Shown piece by piece: positions 34,195 through 42,545 of a DNA stretch of 64,000 nucleotides. The position numbers and the translations under genes are program-made. The stretch covers positions 62,001 through 126,000 of the forward strand of contig NZ_JACRSZ010000003.1 of NCBI RefSeq assembly GCF_014385005.1, in the 5' to 3' direction. The notes under the pieces are model-generated. The model was not told the DNA's origin. It made no database searches and saw only the letters and a program-made list of their open reading frames with translations. The stretch is from Jingyaoa shaoxingensis (GTDB lineage Bacteria; Bacillota; Clostridia; Lachnospirales; Lachnospiraceae). The stretch's first letter is position 1. Each line of letters opens with the position of its first letter.

Positions 34195-34242
34195 TCCTTT
34201 TCCGCAATATATGCCTGTTTTCCTTTGTGGAAAATATAGAAA

Positions 34243-36384
34243 TTACATCATTGGTTCCATGGTAAGAGCCGGATGTCCCTTTTCTTCCAGGAATGCCAGT
34301 AATGTTTCAGGATCTTCTGCAACTGTTTCATCACCGATCATATCTGTGAAGTTTTCAATTCCATAAAGTTCCTTAGCAGTCTCATTCAGTCTTTCTGCTA
34401 CTGTTTCTTTCAGTTCTTTTGGCATCCATACGATTCTTGCCACACCGCCTTCAGCCTTCATGAACTTCTTGGAAGCGATGAAATGTTTACCATGTCCCAT
34501 GAAACCAGGTGTCTGAACACCACCACCTGTCATAGAAGCAAGTTCGGAGAATGTCATACCAATTGGTGTCATACCAGCGTATTCACGGTTGGCAATACAT
34601 ACACCATTGGAAAGTGGTTCAATACCACAAATACATTCGAAGCATCCACAGGATGTCATAGGTTTTTCAATGATAGAGTACAGTGATACATCTTCCAGAG
34701 CGCCCTGGGAGAATTTACGAACTGCTTCATTAACATCTTCGTATTCACCGATTCTTTCGTCGATAACTTTTTCTTTTGTGATGATCTGGCATGGTCCCTG
34801 AGGATCCAACTCGTTTGTTGCTTTTGCATCCAGCCATGAAACAGCACCGCAAAGTCCAAGACGTTCTGGTGTAACTACACATACGTGGCTTGGAGAGAAT
34901 GCCTGGCACATGATACAGCTGTAATATACATCTACGGATTCATCTGTCATAGATGTCAGTCTTTCATCACGTTTATCGAATACAGGGATTGCAAGGTTGT
35001 GACGCAGTTCTGTACATTTTTCAGCATCTGTGTATACCTTAACCTGACATTTATCAACTACTGCAGCAAATTCGTTCTTAACCTTTGCGTAAAGAACTTC
35101 ACCGATATGTTTTGCTCTGAAGCCTGCATTGAAAGTATCTTTGCTGATACGGATACGGATCATATCACGCTGTCCTGTATGCATAAGACCTTCTACGCAG
35201 TTCAGATAAGAGTGGAATTTACGCTCGAATACAGATTCGAAGTCTGTCTGCATGCTCTTTCCTGCTACTTCTACTACATAACCGATAGAGTGCTTGCTTC
35301 CTACTTCAAATGTATCGATATCAGGTCCGATGACTTCGATCTTATGGTCTTCGATCTCAGATGCTTCTTTGGTCTGAACAAGTTCGAAACAGTCAACACG
35401 GGAGCCATCGAATTCAACCTGCATATCACCACGACGGATGATTTCACCTTCAAATGCAGAAGCAAATGCTACAGGGATGTCGATATTTGTGATCTTGATC
35501 TTGATGTCTCTTGCTTCCAGAGATGTTGCATTGAATTTGCTGATATCTTCCTGAACGATCAGGCTCTTTGGTACACGGCCGTTTACAGCATCTACTGTAG
35601 GCTGGTCGTTTGTGATTACAGGGAAACCAAGAGCGATTGCGCCTGCACCACAAGCTACGATTACTTCATTCAGTGGAGCGAATGCATTTACGAATGCAGG
35701 TACACGTTCCATTGTGTACTTCATCAGTCCTGCAGCATCTCCTGGCTGGATGTTACCGAAGATCAGAGCTGCTCTGATAGCTACAGATACAACATGGATA
35801 ACAGATGTAACATCTTTTCCAAGAGGGATGACACGAACGTTAGCGCCTGTCTTATATCCGAGTTCTTCACACTGATCAATGATTCCACCAACCAGAGTTA
35901 CCAGAATACCCTGTGCCTGATAAGATTTTACAAGATCTACACCTTCCTGAGCAGTTGGAGCTGCGCCAAGAATAACTGCAACACCTGGGATATCTCCGGT
36001 TACAAGTGGTACACCAAGTTCACGGATCACAGCATCAGCAAGATGTCCGTAGCAAGGAGCTTCATATGGTTTTGCTCCATCCATATATTTCAGTGTTTCA
36101 ATAAATTCTGCACAAAGAGCAGTAGCTACACCAGACATGAATACATCATTCAGTCTTTTTTCTCTTGTCATTAATGTCTTTACGACACCAAGAGCAGCTT
36201 TCATTTCTCCAAGATTTCCTACCTTTGTACCTGTTACAGCATAGTAGCATGGAAGGCTGTAAGCAGTATCAGGAAGTGCAACGGCCTTATCAGCACCGTT
36301 TGCAGCAATCGCATCATCGATTGCTTTCTCTGTCATTCCAAAGACAGCGTCATTTCCAGCAAATACAACATCAAATAATGTCAT
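34243..36384 (-). CDS. acsB: CO-methylating acetyl-CoA synthase
   Basis: A 713-aa enzyme that joins the methyl group, CO and CoA at the Ni-Ni-[4Fe-4S] A-cluster. The ligand set is complete: Cys490, Cys493, Cys502 and Cys512 (YSCIMCQAFSPSHVC and LGLCGAVSW), and the distal nickel CGC motif at 579-581 (TSCGCF). The C-terminus ending GHPALTMEPMM is the family norm. TAGGAGG precedes the start. Gene order cooC-acsA-cooC-acsB puts the nickel ATPases next to both nickel enzymes. Confidence 0.98.
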   Translation of the reverse strand: MTLFDVVFAGNDAVFGMTEKAIDDAIAANGADKAVALPDTAYSLPCYYAVTGTKVGNLGEMKAALGVVKTLMTREKRLNDVFMSGVATALCAEFIETLKYMDGAKPYEAPCYGHLADAVIRELGVPLVTGDIPGVAVILGAAPTAQEGVDLVKSYQAQGILVTLVGGIIDQCEELGYKTGANVRVIPLGKDVTSVIHVVSVAIRAALIFGNIQPGDAAGLMKYTMERVPAFVNAFAPLNEVIVACGAGAIALGFPVITNDQPTVDAVNGRVPKSLIVQEDISKFNATSLEARDIKIKITNIDIPVAFASAFEGEIIRRGDMQVEFDGSRVDCFELVQTKEASEIEDHKIEVIGPDIDTFEVGSKHSIGYVVEVAGKSMQTDFESVFERKFHSYLNCVEGLMHTGQRDMIRIRISKDTFNAGFRAKHIGEVLYAKVKNEFAAVVDKCQVKVYTDAEKCTELRHNLAIPVFDKRDERLTSMTDESVDVYYSCIMCQAFSPSHVCVVTPERLGLCGAVSWLDAKATNELDPQGPCQIITKEKVIDERIGEYEDVNEAVRKFSQGALEDVSLYSIIEKPMTSCGCFECICGIEPLSNGVCIANREYAGMTPIGMTFSELASMTGGGVQTPGFMGHGKHFIASKKFMKAEGGVARIVWMPKELKETVAERLNETAKELYGIENFTDMIGDETVAEDPETLLAFLEEKGHPALTMEPMM

Positions 36385-36401
36385 TATTTTATCCTCCTAA
36401 A

Positions 36402-37175
36402 TCATTTTGTGGATCGTGCATCCATTTTTTCTTTAATCGCCCGTATTTCATCTACAGCAGTCTTGCTGAAATCATACGGGGAACTACCCTTTCGATCCGC
36501 ATCAATCACTTCTTTGTTATAGTGAATAAATCCAAGCAAGTCTTCTTCTGGTATCTGACTTCTGATGAATTCTTCATCTTCTTCGTCCCTGACTTTGTTT
36601 GCGACTACATTGACCTGTTTTACACCCAGCTCATTAGCCAGACGTTTTACATTACGGTATGTCTGAATACTTCTTGCACCAGGCTCAATAACAACAACAA
36701 ACTGATCCATTCCTTCGGTAGTACCACGTCCCAGATGCTCCAGGCCTGCTTCCATATCCAGAATGACTACATCATCGCTTCGCAATACGAGATGATTGAT
36801 GATTCTTTTCAGGATCACATGTTCCGGGCAGACACATCCGCTGTTGGCGGTATCTACAGTTCCCAGAACCAGAAGCTTAACGCCATTACATGTTTTTGCA
36901 AACTTATCCGGAATATCACTTACCATTGGATTTAATTTATAGAATTTATTGTCGTCAGATGCTCCGGTACGTTCCTGTACCAGTTTTCGCATTTTAGTAA
37001 TGGGTACGATCTGATCGATTTCCTCCTGTGAAAAGCCAAGAGCCAGACCGAGGTTTGCATCCGGATCTACGTCCGCTGTCAACACCTGTTTTCCTTCATC
37101 TGCATACAAACGTGCAAGCGTTGCAGCAAATGTTGTTTTTCCGACTCCGCCTTTACCAGTTACAGCTATTTTCAT
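36402..37175 (-). CDS. cooC: CooC-type nickel-insertion ATPase, copy 1
   Basis: A 257-aa MinD/ParA-type ATPase. The deviant Walker A KGGVGKTTFAATL is at 8-20, and the CxC metal-binding pair appears in SGCVCPEHV, as in characterised CooC. It lies between acsA and acsB and 17 bases before acsB. It probably inserts nickel into the C-cluster of CODH or the A-cluster of AcsB (the AcsF role). The second copy at 39202 differs clearly in sequence, suggesting one serves each enzyme. Confidence 0.92.
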   Translation of the reverse strand: MKIAVTGKGGVGKTTFAATLARLYADEGKQVLTADVDPDANLGLALGFSQEEIDQIVPITKMRKLVQERTGASDDNKFYKLNPMVSDIPDKFAKTCNGVKLLVLGTVDTANSGCVCPEHVILKRIINHLVLRSDDVVILDMEAGLEHLGRGTTEGMDQFVVVIEPGARSIQTYRNVKRLANELGVKQVNVVANKVRDEEDEEFIRSQIPEEDLLGFIHYNKEVIDADRKGSSPYDFSKTAVDEIRAIKEKMDARSTK

Positions 37176-37277
37176 TGTATTTCATCCACCTTTATTTTCA
37201 GTCATTGTTTCGATCTTTAGGGCAGTGCTCCGCTTTTCATGAAACGAAGCACCTGTCCATATGAATGTCCCGAGAAA

Positions 37278-39170
37278 TTAAATTCCGAGGGCAGCACGTT
37301 TTTCTTCGATTCTTTCGATCATCAGATCTCCCAGTTTGTCCAGATCTTTTTCTACTGTGTAAGCAGCTTCTACCCAGTCTCTTACGCCGTTAGTAAGCAG
37401 TTCGCACATCTGATCAGAACCAGATACATAAGGATCAACACCAAGGAATGTATCAAGACCTGTAGCCACTACATAGTTTCCGATAGATACAGCTTTTTCA
37501 GACATCCATTCAGGAGCACATCCAACTACAGGAAGCTGAGAAATGTTCAGCCCTGAATCCTTGGACAACTCTGCTGCAAGCATCAGCATACGGCTGATAT
37601 CTACACAGGATCCCATGTGAAGTACTGGAGGGATGTCTGCCAGTTCACAGACTCTCTTCAGACCCGCACCGCAAAGATCTTTTGCAGCCTTGTCCATCAG
37701 ACCAGCTTTTGCAGCAGCCTGTGCGGAACATCCGGAAGCAATGATTACGATATCATTTGCAATCATTTTCTTCATCAGTTCTACATGCAGGTAGTCCGGT
37801 CTGATCTTAGGATTGTTACATCCAACCATAGCAACTGCACCACGAATGACACCAGATGTAATACACTGAAGTAATGGTTTTGTTGTACCAGTTTCATCTA
37901 CCTGTGAGTTAGTAACACCATCCAGAGTCTTAACGATTGCTTCCAGAGAGTAACCAACAGTAGCTTTCTGTTTGGTATCTGGGATGTAAACCAGGTCTGG
38001 ATTTCTGTTTTCAAAGTTATCAATTGCCATCTTAACGATTGCTTTTGCATTTTCACCAGCTGTAGCAGCATCAAATCTGACAAAATCAGAATCCGGCATC
38101 TGGCAGATCGGAGATGTGGTCACAAACTTGGTATGGAAGCATTTGCTCAGAGGGCCTAATGCAGGGAAGATACACTGAACGTCTACAACGATCGCTTCAC
38201 AGGCACCTGTCAGAACAACGTTTTCCTGCTGCAGGAAGTTACCAGCCATTGGAATACCACGACGCATTGCAACTTCATTAGATGTACAACATACACCGGA
38301 TACGGTGATGCCTTTTGCACCTTTGGATTTTGCGTATGCAATCATTTCTGGATCATCTGCATATTCACAAATCAGTTCGGAAAGGCTTGGGTCATGTCCG
38401 TGAACAACGATGTTTACGTTTTCAGCTACCATTACACCCAAGTTTGCTTCTGTTTCAATTGGAGTAGGTGTACCAAACAATACGTCAGAGAATTCAGTAC
38501 CTGTCATAGATCCGCCCCATCCATCAGAAAGGCCTGTACGGAATGACTGACGTACCAGTGCTTCTGGTTTAGATGTGTTACCCATATGTGTCATATGCAT
38601 TGCTGTAGCGATTTCACGGTCAACTGCACGTGGAGTGATCTCTGCTTTTTTCCAAAGTTCACGTGTATGTTCCGGAGCTCTGCTTGTAAAGTTCTGATAT
38701 CCTTCAATTTTACCATATTCTCCCAAAGCAACATATGCTACTTCATGAGCCAGATCATAGATATCTTTTCCTTCTGTCTCAATATTCCATTCTTTAGCAA
38801 TACGGATCAGTTTCTCAGGATCTTTTACTTTGTATGGTCCTTCTGGTTTTGCCTGATACAGGGTATGTGCAATTTCACGTCCGTGGTCAGAGTGAGCAGC
38901 ACAACCACCAGCTGTAAATCTGAGGAAGTTACGTCCTACAATACCGTGAGCATCGCAACCGCAGATTCCACGTGGAGCCTTTGGTGTAATACGACATGGT
39001 CCCATAGAACAGATACGGCAACATACACCCTGTTCACCAAACTTACAGTGTGGAGTCTGGTTCTTTACTCTGAGCTGCCATGAGTCTGCGCCAACCTTTG
39101 CGCCAGTCTCGAGAAGTCGATTGGTAATCGCTTCGTTTTCTTCAATTGTGGTTAACTTAAAATCTCCCAT
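37278..39170 (-). CDS. acsA: Carbon monoxide dehydrogenase catalytic subunit
   Basis: A 630-aa Ni-Fe CODH. The N-terminal Fe-S ligands are Cys42 and Cys50 (D-cluster) and Cys51, Cys54, Cys59 and Cys70 (B-cluster; CCRICSMGPC). C-cluster motifs follow (VHGHDPSLSE, GVCCTSNEVAMRRG, SGCSAQAAAKAG, MGSCVDISRML). The gap between the third and fourth B-cluster cysteines is shorter than in the CooS proteins I remember. It forms the bifunctional complex with AcsB. AAGGAGG precedes the start by 5 bases. Confidence 0.97.
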   Translation of the reverse strand: MGDFKLTTIEENEAITNRLLETGAKVGADSWQLRVKNQTPHCKFGEQGVCCRICSMGPCRITPKAPRGICGCDAHGIVGRNFLRFTAGGCAAHSDHGREIAHTLYQAKPEGPYKVKDPEKLIRIAKEWNIETEGKDIYDLAHEVAYVALGEYGKIEGYQNFTSRAPEHTRELWKKAEITPRAVDREIATAMHMTHMGNTSKPEALVRQSFRTGLSDGWGGSMTGTEFSDVLFGTPTPIETEANLGVMVAENVNIVVHGHDPSLSELICEYADDPEMIAYAKSKGAKGITVSGVCCTSNEVAMRRGIPMAGNFLQQENVVLTGACEAIVVDVQCIFPALGPLSKCFHTKFVTTSPICQMPDSDFVRFDAATAGENAKAIVKMAIDNFENRNPDLVYIPDTKQKATVGYSLEAIVKTLDGVTNSQVDETGTTKPLLQCITSGVIRGAVAMVGCNNPKIRPDYLHVELMKKMIANDIVIIASGCSAQAAAKAGLMDKAAKDLCGAGLKRVCELADIPPVLHMGSCVDISRMLMLAAELSKDSGLNISQLPVVGCAPEWMSEKAVSIGNYVVATGLDTFLGVDPYVSGSDQMCELLTNGVRDWVEAAYTVEKDLDKLGDLMIERIEEKRAALGI

Positions 39171-39201
39171 ATTTACCTCCTTATATTTTTTTGGTAGATT
39201 T

Positions 39202-39972
39202 TTAGAGCTTTAATTTATCTATGATATCATGAAGAGCCAGCTTCACAGGTGAATCAGCCGGAAGCTCTACTGTTGGCTTTCCTTCACAATCATATTCGTA
39301 TACTTCGGTGCTGTGTGGAACTACTCCGATCAGTTCCAGTCCCTGGTTTCTGATCTCTTCCATAGTTCCCTCACTCACCTTTCCATCCGGAGCTCGATTG
39401 ATAATCAGACCTACGGTATCCGGATTTAATCCACATTCCTTTGCCAGTGCGGCAATTCTACCTACAGCCTGTACTCCTCTTCTGGAGCAGTCACTGACCA
39501 GAAGTAAAATGTTTACTTTAGGAAGAATGCCACGGCTGATGTGTTCCATACCTGCTTCATTATCTACTACAACATATGGATAATTTGGTGTAAGCTTCTG
39601 AAGCTGTGTCTGCAGCAATCCATTAACGAAACAATAGCATCCTTTACCCTGGGTTCTTCCCATAACGAGCATATCGAAATCATCATCTTCAACCAGACAT
39701 CGGTTAAACATAATCTCCATATAATCGGACTTTGACATACTTGCAGGAATCGGATTCTCTTTGCTTGTCTCTGCTCTGGCCACCTCTTCTCTGATCTCGC
39801 CCAGTGTCATATCTACTTCCACACCAAGCACTTCATTCAGATTGGAATTGGCATCGGCATCTACTGCTAATACAGGACGTCTGCCTGTCTCGCATAAATA
39901 CTGGATCAAAAGACCACATAATGTTGTCTTGCCAACCCCTCCTTTTCCTGCAACTGCTATTGTAACTGACAT
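39202..39972 (-). CDS. cooC: CooC-type nickel-insertion ATPase, copy 2
   Basis: A 256-aa ATPase with AGKGGVGKTTLCGLL at 7-21 and a CxC pair in GKGCYCFVNGL. The conserved VVDNEAGMEHISRG segment follows. It lies directly upstream of acsA (31-base gap) and after cooT, so this copy is the likelier partner of CODH. Sequence identity to copy 1 is visibly low outside the motifs. Confidence 0.92.
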   Translation of the reverse strand: MSVTIAVAGKGGVGKTTLCGLLIQYLCETGRRPVLAVDADANSNLNEVLGVEVDMTLGEIREEVARAETSKENPIPASMSKSDYMEIMFNRCLVEDDDFDMLVMGRTQGKGCYCFVNGLLQTQLQKLTPNYPYVVVDNEAGMEHISRGILPKVNILLLVSDCSRRGVQAVGRIAALAKECGLNPDTVGLIINRAPDGKVSEGTMEEIRNQGLELIGVVPHSTEVYEYDCEGKPTVELPADSPVKLALHDIIDKLKL

Positions 39973-40026
39973 ATTCGTATCTCCTTAGATGTATTTCTTT
40001 AAAATTTATAGTCGGATCATCTGTTC

Positions 40027-40209
40027 TTAGCAGTTAATCTCAACTCTTCCACCGGTCAGATCTGCCATGGCAATGGTTCCTTCTACGGTCTTCTGTTCTC
40101 CCATGACATCTGTCAGTGTAATCTGGTTTCCGTTTACTTCAATTTTGCTGACATACTGCAAAACGATGCTGTCAGGCTGATTGATATTTACTACTGTTGC
40201 CAGACACAT
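40027..40209 (-). CDS. cooT: CooT-family nickel-binding protein
   Basis: A 60-aa protein starting MCLATVV, with the conserved Cys2 that binds nickel in CooT dimers, and a small beta-barrel pattern (ITLTDVMGEQKTVEGTIAMADL). It lies between the His-rich protein and cooC2 in the CODH operon, the same functional neighbourhood as in Rhodospirillum cooCTJ. It is probably a nickel chaperone for CODH maturation. Confidence 0.88.
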   Translation of the reverse strand: MCLATVVNINQPDSIVLQYVSKIEVNGNQITLTDVMGEQKTVEGTIAMADLTGGRVEINC

Positions 40210-40228
40210 ATCTATCGCCTCCTGATTC

Positions 40229-40678
40229 TTATTCTTTCACCAGTGACAACGCAAGGCTTAAATAAAGATTGCCCTTCTGGAACTCGTCCACTGCCTTGCG
40301 AATCTGTTCTGCCGCATTGGCATGTCCATCAGCTGCCAGCTTCTGTGCCATCTGATCCAGTTCTGCCGCGTGATGTGTGTTATGATCTAACATGTACTGC
40401 AGAAGTGCTTCATTCTGGTTCGCCGGTGCTGCCTGGCTTTCATGGCTGTGGCAGTGTCCTTCCTGTCCATGACAGTGTCCTTCATGGCTGTGACAATGTC
40501 CTTCACTTCCGTGGCAATGCACAGTTTCTCCTGTCTGCGTATGTTCGTGATGATGATCATCTTCATGTCCGTGTTCATGACTGTGTACATGATTGTGTTC
40601 ATACGTATGCGTATGCATATGCTCATGTTCATGTGCGTGACCACAGATGTTTCCGTTTTCATCTTTTACGATATGCAT
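40229..40678 (-). CDS. His-rich nickel-binding protein, CooJ-like
   Basis: A 149-aa protein. Residues 14-80 are extremely His-rich: HAHEHEHMHTHTYEHNHVHS and then four near-identical heptads GHCHxxE (54-80) adding cysteines. Residues ~88-149 are a predicted helical pair resembling the dimer domain of CooJ. In the CooJ I know the His tail is at the C-terminus; here it is N-terminal, so it is either a rearranged CooJ or a functional analogue. It is first in the operon with cooT, cooC and acsA, fitting nickel storage for CODH and AcsB. Confidence 0.82.
   Translation of the reverse strand: MHIVKDENGNICGHAHEHEHMHTHTYEHNHVHSHEHGHEDDHHHEHTQTGETVHCHGSEGHCHSHEGHCHGQEGHCHSHESQAAPANQNEALLQYMLDHNTHHAAELDQMAQKLAADGHANAAEQIRKAVDEFQKGNLYLSLALSLVKE
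40439..40519 (-). repeat. 21-base tandem repeat encoding GHCHxxE heptads
   Basis: Four in-frame copies of a 21-base unit encode HCHGSEG, HCHSHEG, HCHGQEG and HCHSHE. Alternate copies resemble each other most, suggesting duplication of a 42-base double unit. Copy number could vary between strains. Confidence 0.8.
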
Positions 40679-40703
40679 GGATGTTACGCCCCCCTCCTAC
40701 TTT

Positions 40704-40721
40704 TTGTTAAGAATTTGACAG
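40704..40721. promoter_or_regulatory. Possible Rex site in the coo operon leader
   Basis: TTGTTAAGAATTTGACAG matches 16 of 18 positions of the Rex operator. It lies between the operon promoter and the ribosome binding site of the His-rich gene. AT-rich background makes chance matches possible. Confidence 0.45.
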
Positions 40722-40750
40722 GCATATATCTTAGCACCTATCCTTTTGTT

Positions 40751-40779
40751 AGTATAGCATACTGTTAAATAAATCTCAA
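40751..40779 (-). promoter_or_regulatory. Promoter of the coo/acs operon
   Basis: TTGAGA (40779-40774), a 17-base spacer and TATACT (40756-40751), with an extended -10 TG, on the minus strand. It would drive the His-rich gene, cooT, cooC, acsA, cooC and acsB. The rest of the 325-base gap 40679-41003 holds only the metF terminator and AT-rich sequence. Confidence 0.75.
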
Positions 40780-40939
40780 TAAATGAAATTCGTAATTTTG
40801 AAAAAACTGCTAAAATACAGGCTTTCCGGATTGTACTTTTTCAAGAACAAAACACCTATCATCACTTTTGCGGAAAACAGACTGCATTTTTACTACAATT
40901 AATCTATATATTTTGCGAATGTTTTTGGGAATATATTAC

Positions 40940-40980
40940 AAAAAAGCATCGTACCTGCCTTAAATAGGTAAGCACAATGC
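40940..40980 (-). terminator. Terminator after metF
   Basis: GCATTGT and ACCT on one side pair with AGGT and ACGATGC on the other (40980-40946, with a small bulge), followed by six T on the minus strand (40945-40940). It ends the rnfC2-metV-metF transcript. Confidence 0.7.
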
Positions 40981-41003
40981 CTTTTTATATAAGCTATATG
41001 AGA

Positions 41004-41882
41004 TTAGATCTCTGCCAGTTTCAAAAGATCCGGTACTTTGGATTCCCATCCGAGTGCCATAATATGTACACCCTGGCAATAAGGCTTACATTCTTTAATA
41101 ATACGTGCTGCAATTTCAACACCGGTAATACCTGCCTTGGTCTTTTCCTTGTCTCTTGCAAGTTCTTCAATCATATCATCCGGCACATGGATACCAGCTA
41201 CATTCTTATTCATGAATTTTGCCATTCCTGCTGACTTCGGAATTACGATACCAAGCTGAACAGGTTTGCCAAACTGGCTTGCTTTTTCCATGAATTTGAT
41301 GAATTTTTCAGGTTCGTAAACAGCCTGTGTCTGGAAATAGTCAGCGCCTGCCATTACTTTACGTTCCATCTTTGCAAGCTGTGCATCTACAGAATCACTG
41401 CAAGGAGATACAACAGCGCCTTTTGCGAACTTAGGTGGTTCACCGACCAGTTCATTGCCGCCCAGGTCGTATCCTGATTCCAACTGTTTTACAGTATGAA
41501 GTAAAGATACAGAGTCCAGATCGAATACTGGTTTTGCCTGTGGATGGTCACCCATTTTGGTATGGTCACCTGTCAGGCAGAGAATATTATCAATTCCCAG
41601 CATAGCTGCGCTTAAGAGATCGGACTGCAGAGCAATACGGTTTCTGTCACGACATGTTAACTGAAAAATAGGTGTCAAACCTTCATCCTTTAATGCTTTA
41701 CAGGTTGCAAGCGAACCAAGACGCATAACGGATGACTGGTTATCTGTTACATTAACAGCGGTAATGCCGCTTAAATATGTTTTTGCTTCTTCCAGTAAAC
41801 CTTCAATGTGAATTCCCTTTGGCGGTCCTACTTCTGCGGATACTACAAATTCACCTTGTTTAAATAACTCAGTAATTTTCAT
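41004..41882 (-). CDS. metF: 5,10-methylene-THF reductase, catalytic subunit
   Basis: A 292-aa TIM-barrel MTHFR. The start at 41882 follows GGAG by 9 bases; the longer frame would begin with TTG. The family pattern includes VSAEVGPPKG with the catalytic Glu (about residue 17), NILCLTGDH and DYFQTQAVYEPEKF. It is last in an rnfC2-metV-metF operon, the subunit set of the Acetobacterium woodii NADH-oxidising enzyme. There MetF reduces methylene-THF with electrons delivered through MetV and RnfC2. Confidence 0.95.
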   Translation of the reverse strand: MKITELFKQGEFVVSAEVGPPKGIHIEGLLEEAKTYLSGITAVNVTDNQSSVMRLGSLATCKALKDEGLTPIFQLTCRDRNRIALQSDLLSAAMLGIDNILCLTGDHTKMGDHPQAKPVFDLDSVSLLHTVKQLESGYDLGGNELVGEPPKFAKGAVVSPCSDSVDAQLAKMERKVMAGADYFQTQAVYEPEKFIKFMEKASQFGKPVQLGIVIPKSAGMAKFMNKNVAGIHVPDDMIEELARDKEKTKAGITGVEIAARIIKECKPYCQGVHIMALGWESKVPDLLKLAEI

Positions 41883-41920
41883 TTTACATTGCTCCAATCA
41901 TTTATAAATTTAGGATTATC

Positions 41921-42544
41921 CTATTTTGACACTTCATCATCTGTTGCATAATTACGAACCTGTACCGGGCACTTCAGCACATCCAGGCGTCCAATTTGAG
42001 CCAGACGTCTGTAAATGCGTTCCCAGCCGCATTCCATGTTGCTGTCCACTTCGCATTTACCATTCTTGGATCCACCGCACTGTCCGTTAACCAGACTCTT
42101 GGAGCAGGCTGTAATCGGGCAGATACCGCCAGTTAAATTCAGGTAACATTCGCCGCACTGTTTGCAGTCGTATTCCAGTGGAGTAACTCCCTGGAATCCA
42201 GGCAGTGGATAGGTATCACATGCTGCGCAGACTTTTTTATCTTCCAGATATTCAGAAACAGTCTGAACACCAACACCACAGGAGCAAACCAGAACCACGT
42301 CTGCGTCTTTGATCTCTCCCATGTGTTTTTCCAGGCGTAATTTCATATTCTCCGGATTGCAGATATAATCTTTTGTCATAATGCCAGTTACATTTCCAGC
42401 CTCAGCCAGTTCCTTTTCAAACTCAACAGCTTCTTTTTCAGGGAAATGTACTTCCTTACATCCATGGCAGTTAATAATGAAAACTTTCTTTCCTTCTACC
42501 AGAGATGCGATAGTCTCTTTGGATTTTAATTCAGTAATTAACAT
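41921..42544 (-). CDS. metV: Methylene-THF reductase accessory subunit MetV
   Basis: A 207-aa MTHFR C-terminal-domain family protein with many cysteines: NCHGC near residue 25-29, SCGVGVQTVSEY, CKQCGECYLNLTGGICPITA, and NGQCGGSKNGKCEVD. These hold the Zn and Fe-S centres described for MetV. It lies between rnfC2 (1-base gap) and metF. The RnfC2 N-terminus is a clear paralogue of this protein. Confidence 0.94.
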   Translation of the reverse strand: MLITELKSKETIASLVEGKKVFIINCHGCKEVHFPEKEAVEFEKELAEAGNVTGIMTKDYICNPENMKLRLEKHMGEIKDADVVLVCSCGVGVQTVSEYLEDKKVCAACDTYPLPGFQGVTPLEYDCKQCGECYLNLTGGICPITACSKSLVNGQCGGSKNGKCEVDSNMECGWERIYRRLAQIGRLDVLKCPVQVRNYATDDEVSK

Positions 42545-42545
42545 C

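Noticed and set aside
34885..36174. 429-codon open frame antisense to acsB
   Set aside because: It lies entirely opposite a highly conserved gene, has Cys/Tyr/Phe-rich composition typical of antisense frames, and has no ribosome binding site.
40439..40519. Short tandem repeats that could suggest a CRISPR-like array
   Set aside because: The 21-base units are contiguous, in frame and code for GHCHxxE heptads; there are no spacers and no cas genes.
40243..40710. Plus-strand frame opposite the His-rich gene, rich in Val, Met and Phe
   Set aside because: It mirrors the CAT/CAC His codons of the real gene; no ribosome binding site and no known domain.
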